Source: Crocosphaera chwakensis CCY0110 (GTDB taxonomy: Bacteria; Cyanobacteriota; Cyanobacteriia; Cyanobacteriales; Microcystaceae). From it: a stretch of DNA of 64,000 nucleotides. The stretch lies in the NCBI RefSeq assembly GCF_000169335.1, contig NZ_AAXW01000024.1, forward strand, positions 1-64,000, given 5' to 3'. This document shows, in pieces, positions 27,167 to 35,772 of the stretch. Within the stretch, counting starts at the first letter, position 1. Each line of letters opens with the position of its first letter. The notes beneath the pieces are model-generated. The model did no database searches. It saw only the letters and a program-made list of their open reading frames with translations, and was not told the DNA's origin. A program made the translations under genes and the position numbers.

Positions 27167-28057
27167 TTATTTCAAATGTTCTGAGAAAAATTGTACCGTT
27201 TTATCCCAAGCATCCATGGCCGCTACTTGGTTATATCGTTCCCCAGATGGGTTAGCGAAAGCGTGATCAGCATTGGGATAGATATAAACCTCAACCTCTT
27301 TATCAAGAGATTTTAAAGTCATTTCAAACTCTTTCACTGTTTCAGGGGACGGTCGATCATCTAACTCTCCAAAAATCCCCAAAATGGGCATTTCTAGGGA
27401 TTTTAGAACTTCTGCATCGGTTTCTAAGTCTCCTCCATAATAAATAACCGCAGCATCGAGATTTTCAGGGAATAATAAAGCAGTTTTCAACGATAAACTA
27501 CCCCCAAAACACCAACCGATAGAAGCAATTTTTGGGGCGTTTTCTTCTTCTTCTAAATATTGGTAAGCTAGAGCAAGATTATCCTTGAGGCGATCGCTAT
27601 TATTTCGAGCGTCAGTCACTAATTTCATGGCTTTTTCAGGGGTTTCGGCGGATTCTCCAGCATACATATCCACGGCTAACGCTGTATAACCTTCTGCTGC
27701 AATTTTACGGGTCATCGCTTTAATATTATCATTGAGTCCCCACCATTCATGGATAACAATAATAGCAGGTAAAGGGCGATCGTTATTCATCGGAGACGCA
27801 AGATAACCTTTAATTTCTTTTTCTTCTAAAGTCCCATAAGTTACCATCTCTGCGGTAACCGTGTCATCTTCATCCGGTGCTTGCGTTAAAATATCTGTAG
27901 GAGTTGGTCGTTCATCATGATGGACTTCCCACATATAGTCTGTATAAGCATCTTGAGGAGGTAACGTTACATTAGTTGCGAAAAGATTAGATTGCCAACC
28001 CACTACCACCAAAAAAGTTCCTAAAACCAGTGCAAGAAATAAACGCATAGATAACAT
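27167..28057 (-). CDS. Dienelactone hydrolase family protein, exported
   Basis: A 296-residue alpha/beta-hydrolase. The N-terminus (RLFLALVLGTFLVVVGW) is a signal peptide or membrane anchor. The mature protein has the GYLASP...IVIHEWWGLN strand-helix opening, the nucleophile elbow GWCFGGS with cysteine near residue 183, an acid in the FGELDDRPS region and the histidine in PNADHAFA near the C-terminus: the Cys-Asp-His triad of dienelactone hydrolases. The substrate is unknown; in cyanobacteria such proteins are probably general carboxylesterases. It should act in the periplasm or lumen. Confidence 0.88.
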   Translation of the reverse strand: MLSMRLFLALVLGTFLVVVGWQSNLFATNVTLPPQDAYTDYMWEVHHDERPTPTDILTQAPDEDDTVTAEMVTYGTLEEKEIKGYLASPMNNDRPLPAIIVIHEWWGLNDNIKAMTRKIAAEGYTALAVDMYAGESAETPEKAMKLVTDARNNSDRLKDNLALAYQYLEEEENAPKIASIGWCFGGSLSLKTALLFPENLDAAVIYYGGDLETDAEVLKSLEMPILGIFGELDDRPSPETVKEFEMTLKSLDKEVEVYIYPNADHAFANPSGERYNQVAAMDAWDKTVQFFSEHLK

Positions 28058-28133
28058 TGATATAGAACATTTTTAAGCTATCATAATTCTTACAAAATTG
28101 CTTTTCTATGACATTATTCATTATTAATTAACT

Positions 28134-29477
28134 TTGACTCAACAAGACACCCACATTCAACAAACTCGCGCTAGTTTGCAACAAGCTTTATCCTGGTATA
28201 CTAGTGTACGCCGTCATTGGAATTATCCTCCAAATTTAGAATTACAAGCAGCCGTAAAACCCGATTTACAAGCCTTAAAAGCTTCTCTAGAAAAGATAGA
28301 AAATAATGTTATTAAAATTGCAACCTTTGGGTTAGTAAGTCGCGGAAAATCAGCCGTAATTAATGCTTTAATGGGTCAAAATATTCTAGATAGCGGACCT
28401 ATTCACGGGGTGACAAAATGGCCGCAATCGGTTCGTTGGACTCCTCCTCTTGGTAACGTGACAATTGAATTTATTGATACCCCTGGATTAGATGAAATAG
28501 ATGGAAAAGAACGGGAAATTATGTCCCGTAATATTGCTAATGAAGCTGATTTAATTTTATTTATTATTTCTGAAGACATTACTCGAACTGAATACGAAGC
28601 TTTGCTACAGTTAAAACAAGCATTTAAACCCATCATTTTAGTCTTTAATAAAATTGATCTTTATCCTGATAAAGATGTTAATACTATTTATGAACAATTA
28701 CAGAAAATAGGACGAAATTCTAATATTGATGAGAGATTTTTGATAGCTGTTGAAGATATTGTTAGGGTTGCAGCGTCTCCTCAACCGATTCCTATTTTAG
28801 TTAAATATGCTGATGGAAAAACAGCAGAAGAATGGGAAACAGCACCACCAAAAGTTGATGAATTAAAAAATAAGATTTTAACTATTTTGAATCAAGAAGG
28901 AAAATCTTTATTGTGTTTAAATGCTTTGCAAAAAGCGAAAAAAGCAGAGGAAAATATTGCCAAAAAAACTATTAAAAATAGACAAGAAGAAGCAGAAGCA
29001 ATTATCTGGAAATATGTTAAATATAAATCCGTAGCAGTTGCCATTAATCCTATTGGTTTCTTAGATATTATTGGAGGAAGTATCACAGATTTAACATTAA
29101 TTCGTTCCTTAGCTAGATTATACGGACTCCCAATAACTAATCATGAAGCAGGAAAACTATGGCGTAAAATATTTGTTAGTTCTGGGGGTTTATTATTAGG
29201 AGAAATTGCTACAGGATTAATATTAGGATTAGGTAAAACAGCTTTAGCGGTGTCAAGTTTTATGGAAAATCCTGCTATTTTAACAACTTATGGAAGTACC
29301 GCTATTTTACAAGGTGGACTCGCAGCTTATGGAACTTATATTATTGGCAAAGCAGCACAAGAATACTTAGAAAAAGGATGCAGTTGGGGAGATTTAGGAC
29401 CGAGTATGGTCATTAAAAATATCATTAATCAAATTGATCCTAATACTATTATTTATCGACTACAAATAGATGAGTGA
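28134..29477 (+). CDS. Membrane-associated GTPase with C-terminal DUF697-like region
   Basis: A 447-residue Era/dynamin-like GTPase. G1 is GLVSRGKS (about residues 66-73), G3 DTPG (about 115), G4 NKID (about 172). After a basic helical region, residues about 300-430 carry several hydrophobic segments (VAVAINPIGFLDIIGGS, GGLLLGEIATGLILGLG, ILTTYGSTAILQGGLAAYGTY in parts), as in DUF697 proteins that insert in membranes. The start is TTG at 28134; no upstream ATG is in frame. A cyanobacterial inner-envelope or thylakoid role is likely but not defined. Confidence 0.85.
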   Translation: MTQQDTHIQQTRASLQQALSWYTSVRRHWNYPPNLELQAAVKPDLQALKASLEKIENNVIKIATFGLVSRGKSAVINALMGQNILDSGPIHGVTKWPQSVRWTPPLGNVTIEFIDTPGLDEIDGKEREIMSRNIANEADLILFIISEDITRTEYEALLQLKQAFKPIILVFNKIDLYPDKDVNTIYEQLQKIGRNSNIDERFLIAVEDIVRVAASPQPIPILVKYADGKTAEEWETAPPKVDELKNKILTILNQEGKSLLCLNALQKAKKAEENIAKKTIKNRQEEAEAIIWKYVKYKSVAVAINPIGFLDIIGGSITDLTLIRSLARLYGLPITNHEAGKLWRKIFVSSGGLLLGEIATGLILGLGKTALAVSSFMENPAILTTYGSTAILQGGLAAYGTYIIGKAAQEYLEKGCSWGDLGPSMVIKNIINQIDPNTIIYRLQIDE

Positions 29478-29660
29478 AATTAATTTATTGTTTTAAATTT
29501 GGAATGTATCTTTAATGTACATAGCTAATTTTCTAATACATATAACCCTGAAGATAATATATTATTATGAGCGCTTATTTAATGATTAGTTTAAATACTT
29601 AGCTTTTTTGTCTTTACAATTAGAATTGGTGTCAACTTGTAGAACATTTAACAATATAAA

Positions 29661-29925
29661 ATGAGTATTAATTTATATAATTTTTGGAAATAAAAAGAAA
29701 TTTGCAATTGAATGTCTTATTACGAATGTCAATCATATAGATTCTATTTTTGGAAATATTGCTATTTGTATAGGTGAAGATATATTAGGTCAGTTGCAAT
29801 TAATAGTTTCATTGAAAATTCCTGTAACCCACTTTCAAGAATCGCTTTGTCAATGCGGAAATAGACAAGAAAAAAAATTTGAAACAATGAATAGTTTGTC
29901 GATGAAAGCGATCGCTTTACTATAA
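29661..29925 (+). pseudogene. Frameshifted small gene, immunity-protein-like
   Basis: An ATG at 29661 opens a short frame that stops at 29691, but the next frame over is open and gives a protein-like continuation, FAIECLITNVNHIDSIFG and onward to IPVTHFQESLCQCGNRQE, ending at 29925. A one-base indel in the A-rich run 29688-29697 would join the two into about 88 residues. The last codons lie inside the direct repeat described at 29893. The family is not recognised with certainty; composition and setting suggest an immunity-type small protein. A sequencing error at the A-run is an alternative explanation. Confidence 0.45.
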
Positions 29926-30026
29926 TAGTTTATTATTGGTAGGAAACAGATAATGAATAAACTTCCGATAGTTGTTCGTTTAAGGGGTAAAGAGATCAAT
30001 AAAGAAAAGTTTTTATGTTTAGTAGG
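29893..30026 (+). repeat. Direct repeat, copy A (about 134 bp)
   Basis: This segment aligns without gaps to 30439-30572. Shared stretches include the HIP1-bearing ATGAAAGCGATCGCTTT, GATAGTTGTT and AATAAAGAAAAGTTTT (ATCAACAAAGAAAAGTTTT in copy B). It spans the 3' end of one small gene, an intergenic spacer and the first 25 codons of another, so it looks like a duplicated gene junction. Confidence 0.75.
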
Positions 30027-30030
30027 CTAA
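29953..30030 (+). pseudogene. N-terminal fragment duplicating the gene at 30499
   Basis: ATG at 29953 begins a 25-codon frame (MNKLPIVVRLRGKEINKEKF and a few more) that stops at 30028-30030. It matches the upstream reading of the gene at 30499-30954 (KKSLIVVCLTDKEINKEKFSCLG). It is therefore a truncated copy, cut where the SCO4402-like gene begins, with the two frames overlapping by a few bases. Confidence 0.6.
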
Positions 30031-30389
30031 TTAATATGAAGTATCCTGAGATGCGTCAAGAGTTATTGTTATCTATAAAAATTTTATCTGATCTTGAATA
30101 TCAAAAACAAAATTGGTTAAACAATACTAGCGGTGAATATGATTGTTTTGATTATGTTATTCATTTCTTGTACGATCAAGCTGGTTTTGATGAAAATGCA
30201 GAAGCAACAATTGGCTTGTTTGTGAAAAATGAGGAAGAATTAACAATTATTATGGAAGTGATAGAATCTTTAGAAAAATTGTTTGAAATATTGGGAACAA
30301 ATGCCTCAGATTTAGATTATATTAACTCGCCACAATGGAAAAATGTTATTATAAATGCTAAGAAAGCTTTGTTAATATTAGAGGAATAG
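30015..30389 (+). CDS. SCO4402-like small protein, possible immunity protein
   Basis: A 124-residue acidic protein. From MKYPEM (residue 8, ATG at 30036, the more likely true start) it reads KYPEMRQELLLSIKILSDLEYQKQNWL, then FDYVIHFLYDQ and a helical C-terminus with LGTNASDLDYINSPQWKNVIINAKKALL. This is the layout of the SCO4402 family, which is frequent among immunity genes of polymorphic toxin systems. No membrane segment. It is the first intact gene of a run of small acidic proteins. Confidence 0.6.
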   Translation: MFSRLINMKYPEMRQELLLSIKILSDLEYQKQNWLNNTSGEYDCFDYVIHFLYDQAGFDENAEATIGLFVKNEEELTIIMEVIESLEKLFEILGTNASDLDYINSPQWKNVIINAKKALLILEE

Positions 30390-30402
30390 CAATTATTACT
30401 TT

Positions 30403-30435
30403 GTAGGTTGAGTTAAACGAAGTGAAACCCAACAA
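30403..30435. repeat. Dispersed imperfect palindrome (GTAGGTTGAGTT...AAACCCAAC)
   Basis: GTTGAGTTAAACGAAGTGAA and the following ACCCAAC pair as GTTGAGTTT/AAACCCAAC arms around a GC-containing loop. The sequence is typical of a dispersed repeat widely seen between cyanobacterial genes. It lies between the SCO4402-like gene and copy B of the direct repeat. Confidence 0.55.
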
Positions 30436-30438
30436 AAC

Positions 30439-30572
30439 AGTTTGTTCATGAAAGCGATCGCTTTTCTATAATTATTTATTATCAACATAAAACAGAAAAT
30501 TAAAAAATCTCTGATAGTTGTTTGTCTAACCGATAAAGAAATCAACAAAGAAAAGTTTTCATGTTTAGGAAA
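30439..30572 (+). repeat. Direct repeat, copy B (about 134 bp)
   Basis: Ungapped counterpart of 29893-30026, diverged by scattered substitutions. In copy A the downstream gene starts with ATG at 29953; the aligned position here, 30499, is ATT. The upstream gene tail (SLFMKAIAFL and a stop) is also preserved here although the rest of that gene is missing. Confidence 0.75.
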
Positions 30573-30954
30573 ACAGCTAGTTAGAATTCTTCAAATTGTA
30601 GAAAAAGATTTGAGTGATTGTGTCTGGTTTGCAGCAGATGTTTCAGCTAACAACAATCTTCCTTTAGCTTTAATTGGTGAAAATCAACCTTTTTATGTCG
30701 GAACAACACAACAACTTATACAAGCTTGTTTAAAAGTTGATCAATTTCTTTCGGGAATCTTTTTAGTAGTTCCAAAGACAACTAAAATTTTAAAGGTATC
30801 TCGATCATGGATGACTGAAGATGAACCTCCTAATGATCTTGGCAATGCTATTATAGAAATTCACGCCTTTGATACGACCTTCTTTGAAATATACGCTACA
30901 AATGTCCAAAAACTTAATTGTCTTTGTAGTGAATTTAAAGTGAATTTAGAATGA
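30499..30954 (+). CDS. Small acidic protein of unknown function, start codon uncertain
   Basis: The frame is open from 30472 to a TGA at 30952. Alignment with copy A places the ancestral start at 30499, where the codon is ATT rather than ATG; the next common start is TTG at 30610, which would drop about 37 residues. The full reading gives about 151 residues: KKSLIVVCLTDKEINKEKF, DCVWFAADVSANNN, GIFLVVPK, and an acidic C-terminal half. It resembles an immunity-type protein in size and composition; the family is not recognised. It overlaps the next gene by 4 bp (ATGA), so the two are translationally coupled. The gene may be weakened by loss of its start. Confidence 0.55.
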   Translation: MKKSLIVVCLTDKEINKEKFSCLGKQLVRILQIVEKDLSDCVWFAADVSANNNLPLALIGENQPFYVGTTQQLIQACLKVDQFLSGIFLVVPKTTKILKVSRSWMTEDEPPNDLGNAIIEIHAFDTTFFEIYATNVQKLNCLCSEFKVNLE

Positions 30955-31175
30955 TGAGTATTAATTTAACTGAAAAAGAAGCCTATACTGCAATGTATGC
31001 TTATCTAGTCAAAATATATGAAATGACACAATCTGATGATATAGGGAGTTTACTTGGCAGTATGAGTACACTATCCGATGGCGAAATTGTCGATCCTGCT
31101 ATTTGGGATGATTGGTTGCAGTGTATAGATGATGTTAAACAAAATCAAGTTGATATAGAACTTCGACTAAAATAA
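30951..31175 (+). CDS. Small acidic protein, immunity-like
   Basis: A 74-residue protein: INLTEKEAYTAMYAYLVKIYE, then SDDIGSLLGSMSTLSDGEI and DPAIWDDWLQCID. I recall this arrangement from many short hypothetical proteins in toxin-immunity clusters, but cannot name the family with confidence. It starts inside the stop of the preceding gene (ATGA), so the pair is one operon. The IS66-type element begins 15 bp beyond its stop. Confidence 0.65.
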   Translation: MMSINLTEKEAYTAMYAYLVKIYEMTQSDDIGSLLGSMSTLSDGEIVDPAIWDDWLQCIDDVKQNQVDIELRLK

Positions 31176-31182
31176 TAGTACA

Positions 31183-32720
31183 GTTTATTTGTAAGGATTC
31201 AGGTGGCAAATATTGACAAACAGGCTGACTGCGCTAAAGTAACGGTATGAGTCAAACTGAACCAGGAGTACAGTTAAATCCAGACGAATTAAACCAACTG
31301 TCAAAATCTGGGTTGGTACAAATTATCTTGGCTCAACAGAAACTTATCGAGCAGCTACAAAAAGAAATAGAAAAATTAAAGCTCAGTCGTAATTTAGATA
31401 GCCAAACCTCATCAAAACCCCCATCAACAGACTTATTGAAAAAGTCTGAGAAGGCTAAAACAACTGAAGACGATAAGGATAAGAAAAGAAAACCAGGGGG
31501 ACAACCTGGACATAAGGGAAAAACAAGGAAAGGCTTTGGGAGAATTGACAGAATTCAAATCTTGCAACCATCAATATGTAGTCACTGTGGTCAAACAGAA
31601 TTATTAATAGAACCAGTGAAAGTTGATTCTCAGCAGGTAGCACAACTGGTAGATAAACCCATTGAGGTAGTAGAATATCATCGTCATCATTGTCGCTGTG
31701 GGCATTGTGGTGAAGTGACCAAAGCGAATTGGTCGCCCAAGACCGTCCCAGGACAAGATTTAGGAGTGAAGTTACAAGCTTTTCTGGGATGGTTAGGGAA
31801 TTATGGACATCTACCTTATGAAAAGCAACAAGAGATGTTGTGGGAGTTAGGGCAAATTGAGATAGGTATGGGGACCATCGTAGCCACCAATCAACGAGTA
31901 GAAACAGCCATTAATCCGTCGGTTGAACAATTATCCAAGTGGGTCAAAGTAGAACAACCCCCAATTCATGTTGATGAAACACCCTGGCCAGTGAAGGGAG
32001 TCAAAGAATGGTTGTGGGTATTTACCAATCAACTTTTCTGCCTGTTTCGGGCTGCTGATACTAGGGGGCGTAAGGAATTAGAAGATCAGTTAGGCCATGA
32101 ATATGGTGGTGTTTTAAGTAGTGATGATTTGGGAGTTTACAATGGTTATACTGTTGTTGCTCAACAGAAATGTTTGGCACATTTACGCCGTCACTTTCAG
32201 CGATTAATAAAAACTCCAGGTCAATATAACAAAACCATCGGTCAAACTTTTCTCAAATTAATTGATGAAGCTTTCCGTCATTATCGTATTTGGCAAAACG
32301 ATAAGAATAGGCATGGTTATCAAGTTTGGGCAAGACAATTCAAAGATAAGATAAAGATAGCCACAGAAGAATGGAAGCCTAAAGCCGGTTATGAAGCCGG
32401 AAAACTTTTGCGAAACCTTCGGCAAAAGGCAGAGCAATGGTGGTATTTTCTGGAGCATCCAGAGATCCCCCCTGATAATAATCTTGCTGAAAGATCCTTA
32501 AGATTAGCCATCACGAAACGGAAAGTTAGTGGGGGTTCAAGAAGCATGGAACGATTTAAACAAACAGCTAACTTATTGACGGTTATTCAAACTTGTCGTC
32601 GTCAAGAACGTTCGGTGATTGATTTTTTCGAGAAGTCATTAATAGCCAAAGTCGGTCATCCGAATTGTTTGTTTCCTTCCCTAATTCCTAACTTCTAGAC
32701 CTGAATCCTTACGTTTATTT
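31183..32720. mobile_element. Complete IS66-family insertion sequence with 8-bp target duplication
   Basis: The element runs from 31191 to 32712 (1522 bp). Perfect 14-bp terminal inverted repeats are GTAAGGATTCAGGT at 31191-31204 and its complement at 32699-32712. The 8-bp target duplication GTTTATTT flanks it at 31183-31190 and 32713-32720. Eight-base duplications and GTAA ends are IS66 hallmarks. Only the large transposase gene is present, without tnpA/tnpB, as in the ISBst12-like branch. Intact repeats and an exact duplication point to a recent insertion. Confidence 0.95.
31247..32698 (+). CDS. IS66 family transposase (TnpC)
   Basis: A 483-residue DDE transposase. An N-terminal coiled coil (LIEQLQKEIEKLKL, residues about 30-50) leads into the KPGGQPGHKGKTR block (about 82-95), a zinc finger CSHCG...CRCGHCG (about 112-145), and the catalytic core with IHVDETPWPV, LSSDDLGVY and the glutamate in PPDNNLAERSLR near residue 410. 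It fills almost the entire element. Frame is intact, so it is likely active. Confidence 0.95.
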   Translation: MSQTEPGVQLNPDELNQLSKSGLVQIILAQQKLIEQLQKEIEKLKLSRNLDSQTSSKPPSTDLLKKSEKAKTTEDDKDKKRKPGGQPGHKGKTRKGFGRIDRIQILQPSICSHCGQTELLIEPVKVDSQQVAQLVDKPIEVVEYHRHHCRCGHCGEVTKANWSPKTVPGQDLGVKLQAFLGWLGNYGHLPYEKQQEMLWELGQIEIGMGTIVATNQRVETAINPSVEQLSKWVKVEQPPIHVDETPWPVKGVKEWLWVFTNQLFCLFRAADTRGRKELEDQLGHEYGGVLSSDDLGVYNGYTVVAQQKCLAHLRRHFQRLIKTPGQYNKTIGQTFLKLIDEAFRHYRIWQNDKNRHGYQVWARQFKDKIKIATEEWKPKAGYEAGKLLRNLRQKAEQWWYFLEHPEIPPDNNLAERSLRLAITKRKVSGGSRSMERFKQTANLLTVIQTCRRQERSVIDFFEKSLIAKVGHPNCLFPSLIPNF

Positions 32721-32762
32721 AGCAAAGTTTGATAAATGTTAGGATAATGAGAATAAAATATT

Positions 32763-33125
32763 ATGCAAAACTATAACACTCCTAAGCAATTAAATCAGAT
32801 TAAATCCGAAATTATTGAGACAGCAAAAAAGATGATTGAAAATAAGATTGATTTAATCGAAGGATGTCGCAGGATAGATGATCTTAAGTATGAATTGGAT
32901 TTTCGTGATCAGTCTTTGGATACTGACGATGATTTTGATGATGCTTTCCTAACCTTCAAAGGAGTTACTTCTGAGACTGATGATATTCCAATTGGTGAAG
33001 CAATGCGCAATACATGGCATCCTGACTCTCTTGCACGATTAGATGTTAAAAAAGAGGAGTATCTTGCTAAAGTAAAAAACCGTATTTTGGATGATTGTAG
33101 GCAGATAATAGATATTTTGTTATGA
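32763..33125 (+). CDS. Small acidic protein of the immunity-like cluster
   Basis: A 120-residue acidic, helical protein: IETAKKMIENKIDLIEGCRRIDDLKYEL, then DFDDAFLTFKGVTSETDDIPIGEAMRNTW and a final helix with CRQIIDILL. The segment FKGVTSETDDIPIGE recalls immunity-type proteins of similar length in other bacteria, but I cannot name the family. It lies 43 bp past the right target duplication of the insertion sequence, and before that insertion it would have followed the 74-residue gene closely. Confidence 0.65.
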   Translation: MQNYNTPKQLNQIKSEIIETAKKMIENKIDLIEGCRRIDDLKYELDFRDQSLDTDDDFDDAFLTFKGVTSETDDIPIGEAMRNTWHPDSLARLDVKKEEYLAKVKNRILDDCRQIIDILL

Positions 33126-33275
33126 GGTCATCATATCAACTCATCCTATTGCAAAATATAAGGAAAACATAAATTTCAGGCTTAAGGACGGTTTAAAATT
33201 TATCGTTACCCTAGAATTGAAGAAATTAGATTAATAGGATCAGCAAAAAAGACTGATCGCCGATGATAGTAAAAT

Positions 33276-35615
33276 ATGATACAACTCTCTTCAAAACCAG
33301 AATCAAAAACCCCTCAACCCTCACGAGAAACCGTTACCCTAGATGTACAAGGGATGAAATGTGCAGGTTGTGTGAGTGCAGTAGAAAGACAACTCACGCA
33401 ACAGTCTGGGGTTGTCTCAGCTTGTGTCAATTTAATCACAGAAGTAGCGGTCATTGATTACGAACCACAAACCGTTAAACCCGACATTTTAGCAGAAAAA
33501 TTAACTAAAATAGGCTTTCCTTCAGACATTCGTAGCTCACAAACCTTAACCCCTCAACAAGTTCATCTCAATCAAAGTCAACGACGAGAAGAAGAAGCAA
33601 AACAACAAAAAATTAATCTTATTACCGCAGCAATTTTATTAATTTTTTCAACCTTAGGCCATTTAGAACATTTTGGCGGACCAACGATTCCCATTATTAG
33701 TAATTTATGGTTTCATTGGGGACTAGCGACTTTAGCTTTATTAATTCCTGGCCGAGAAATTATTATAGATGGTTGGCGCGGACTTTCTCACGGTATGGCT
33801 AACATGAATACGTTAGTCGGTTTGGGAACTCTCAGTGCTTATCTTACTAGCTGTGTGGCTTTTATTTTTCCTAGTTTGGGTTGGGAATGCTTTTTTGATG
33901 AACCGGTGATGTTGTTAGGGTTTATTCTCTTAGGCCGAACTCTCGAAAAACAAGCTAGGAACCGCGCTTCTTCAGCCTTAGAAGCTTTAATGGCCTTACA
34001 ACCAACTTTAGCTAGGTTAGTAGGTGATCCTTTTTCTGAAGATAGTTCTAGCATAGAGATTCCTGTAGAACAAGTTAGGGTAGGGGAATATGTCAAAGTT
34101 TTGCCAGGGGAAAAAATACCGGTTGATGGGGAGATTGTTAAAGGAAAAACAACCATTGATGAATCTTTAGTCACAGGAGAATCCGTTCCCGTGGCCAAAG
34201 AACCTGGAGAAAAGGCGATCGCAGGAACCCTTAACCAGTCTGGGGTGATTACTCTCAAAACAACTGAAGTCGGGGAAAATACCACGTTAGCCCAAATTAT
34301 CGCTTCAGTAGAAACGGCACAAACTAGAAAGGCCCCTATTCAACAATTAGCAGATACTGTTGCAGGGTATTTCGCCTACGGAGTGATGGGTTTAGCTTCG
34401 TTAACTTTCCTCTTTTGGTTCATCGTTGGGACTAATTTATATCCTCAAGTGTTAAACCCGAATCATACAGACATGGCTATGGGATCAACCTCTCCGTTAT
34501 TATTGAGTTTGAAATTAGCGATCGCTGTGTTGGTGGTTGCTTGTCCTTGTGCGTTGGGTTTGGCCACTCCAACAGCTATTTTAGTGGGAACCAGTATCGG
34601 TTCGGAACGGGGACTATTAATTAAAGGGGGAGATGTCCTCGAAAAAGTTCATCAAGTCGAAGGGGTTATTTTTGATAAAACTGGAACCCTTACCGTTGGC
34701 CATCCTAGCGTCACTGATTATTTTACGTTTGATGGGATGAGTCCTCAATCTTTGTTACAGTTAGCAGCAACCGTAGAAAGTGGCACTAACCATCCTCTAG
34801 GGTTAGCTATTATTGAAAAAGCTGAACAAGAAGAATTATCTTTACTTCAGGCCGAAGATTTCCAGACAGAAGCCGGATCAGGGGTACAAGCGATCGTAGA
34901 TGGTCAAACCGTTTGGTTAGGCAATGAGGCATGGTTAAAAGAGAAGGGTTTAATTGTGGAGAAAGACCAAAAGAATAGGATCAACGAATTAACCCAAGCA
35001 GGAAAGACGGTGGCTTATTTAGGGATAGAAGGCTCGATAAAAGGGGTTTTAGCTCTTAAAGATAATCTTCGCCCTGATGCTAAGAAAACCGTCTCAGAAT
35101 TGCAAAAACGGGGGTTAGAAGTGATCTTATTGACGGGGGATCATCCTCAAGTTGCTCAAACTATTGCGACTCAATTAGGTATTAATCAAGTATTTGCCGA
35201 AATTCCTCCGAGTGGAAAAGCAGCAATGGTCGAAGAGTTACAGAAACGTAAAACTGTGGCTATGGTAGGGGATGGCATTAATGACGCACCGGCCTTAGCC
35301 CAAGCGAATTTAGGAATATCCTTACAAGGATCGACCCAAGTGGCTATGGAAACCGCCGATATTGTGCTGATGAGCGATCGCCTTGCCGATGTTATCACAG
35401 CAATGGATCTTAGTTTAGGAACATTTAGAAAAATTCGTCAAAATCTGATGTGGGCTTTAGGCTATAATACACTTGCCATTCCTATTGCTGCAGGAATTTT
35501 ATTACCTAGTTTCGGGGTGATACTTAGTCCTGCACTAGCTGCTGGTTTAATGGCGTTTAGTTCGGTTACCGTAGTGACAAACTCTTTGCTCCTTCGTTAT
35601 CAATTCCGCCAGTAA
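33276..35615 (+). CDS. ctaA: Copper-transporting P1B-type ATPase (CtaA-like)
   Basis: A 779-residue heavy-metal pump. A single N-terminal HMA domain carries GMKCAGC (about 26-32). The membrane part has the CPC metal motif in ACPCALG (about 422). The cytosolic domains have TGES (about 297), DKTGT with the phosphorylated aspartate (about 467), the SGTNHPLG nucleotide-binding region and GDGINDAPAL (about 665). Cyanobacteria have two such pumps: CtaA imports copper across the plasma membrane and PacS moves it to the thylakoid. The HMA sequence and length favour CtaA, but this choice is not certain. It could supply copper to plastocyanin and to the oxidase at 55-59 kb. Confidence 0.88.
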   Translation: MIQLSSKPESKTPQPSRETVTLDVQGMKCAGCVSAVERQLTQQSGVVSACVNLITEVAVIDYEPQTVKPDILAEKLTKIGFPSDIRSSQTLTPQQVHLNQSQRREEEAKQQKINLITAAILLIFSTLGHLEHFGGPTIPIISNLWFHWGLATLALLIPGREIIIDGWRGLSHGMANMNTLVGLGTLSAYLTSCVAFIFPSLGWECFFDEPVMLLGFILLGRTLEKQARNRASSALEALMALQPTLARLVGDPFSEDSSSIEIPVEQVRVGEYVKVLPGEKIPVDGEIVKGKTTIDESLVTGESVPVAKEPGEKAIAGTLNQSGVITLKTTEVGENTTLAQIIASVETAQTRKAPIQQLADTVAGYFAYGVMGLASLTFLFWFIVGTNLYPQVLNPNHTDMAMGSTSPLLLSLKLAIAVLVVACPCALGLATPTAILVGTSIGSERGLLIKGGDVLEKVHQVEGVIFDKTGTLTVGHPSVTDYFTFDGMSPQSLLQLAATVESGTNHPLGLAIIEKAEQEELSLLQAEDFQTEAGSGVQAIVDGQTVWLGNEAWLKEKGLIVEKDQKNRINELTQAGKTVAYLGIEGSIKGVLALKDNLRPDAKKTVSELQKRGLEVILLTGDHPQVAQTIATQLGINQVFAEIPPSGKAAMVEELQKRKTVAMVGDGINDAPALAQANLGISLQGSTQVAMETADIVLMSDRLADVITAMDLSLGTFRKIRQNLMWALGYNTLAIPIAAGILLPSFGVILSPALAAGLMAFSSVTVVTNSLLLRYQFRQ

Positions 35616-35772
35616 AAACAAGAAAAAATAGTCAAGGTATTTTGAATTAGGTTTATAACCCTAGCAAAACAAATCAACAACCATGATAGAAATATAAAAG
35701 GTTAACATCTTGTGAGTTAGTTTCCTTTCCTGACACAATTGTAAGCACTTTAAATTTAAACTTGGTTTAGCG

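Noticed and set aside
33201..33266. Short frame YRYPRIEEIRLIGSAKKTDRR before the copper ATPase gene, resembling the end of a BrnT-type toxin
   Set aside because: Only 22 codons with a stop just upstream and no partner antitoxin; similarity is too short to call even a pseudogene.
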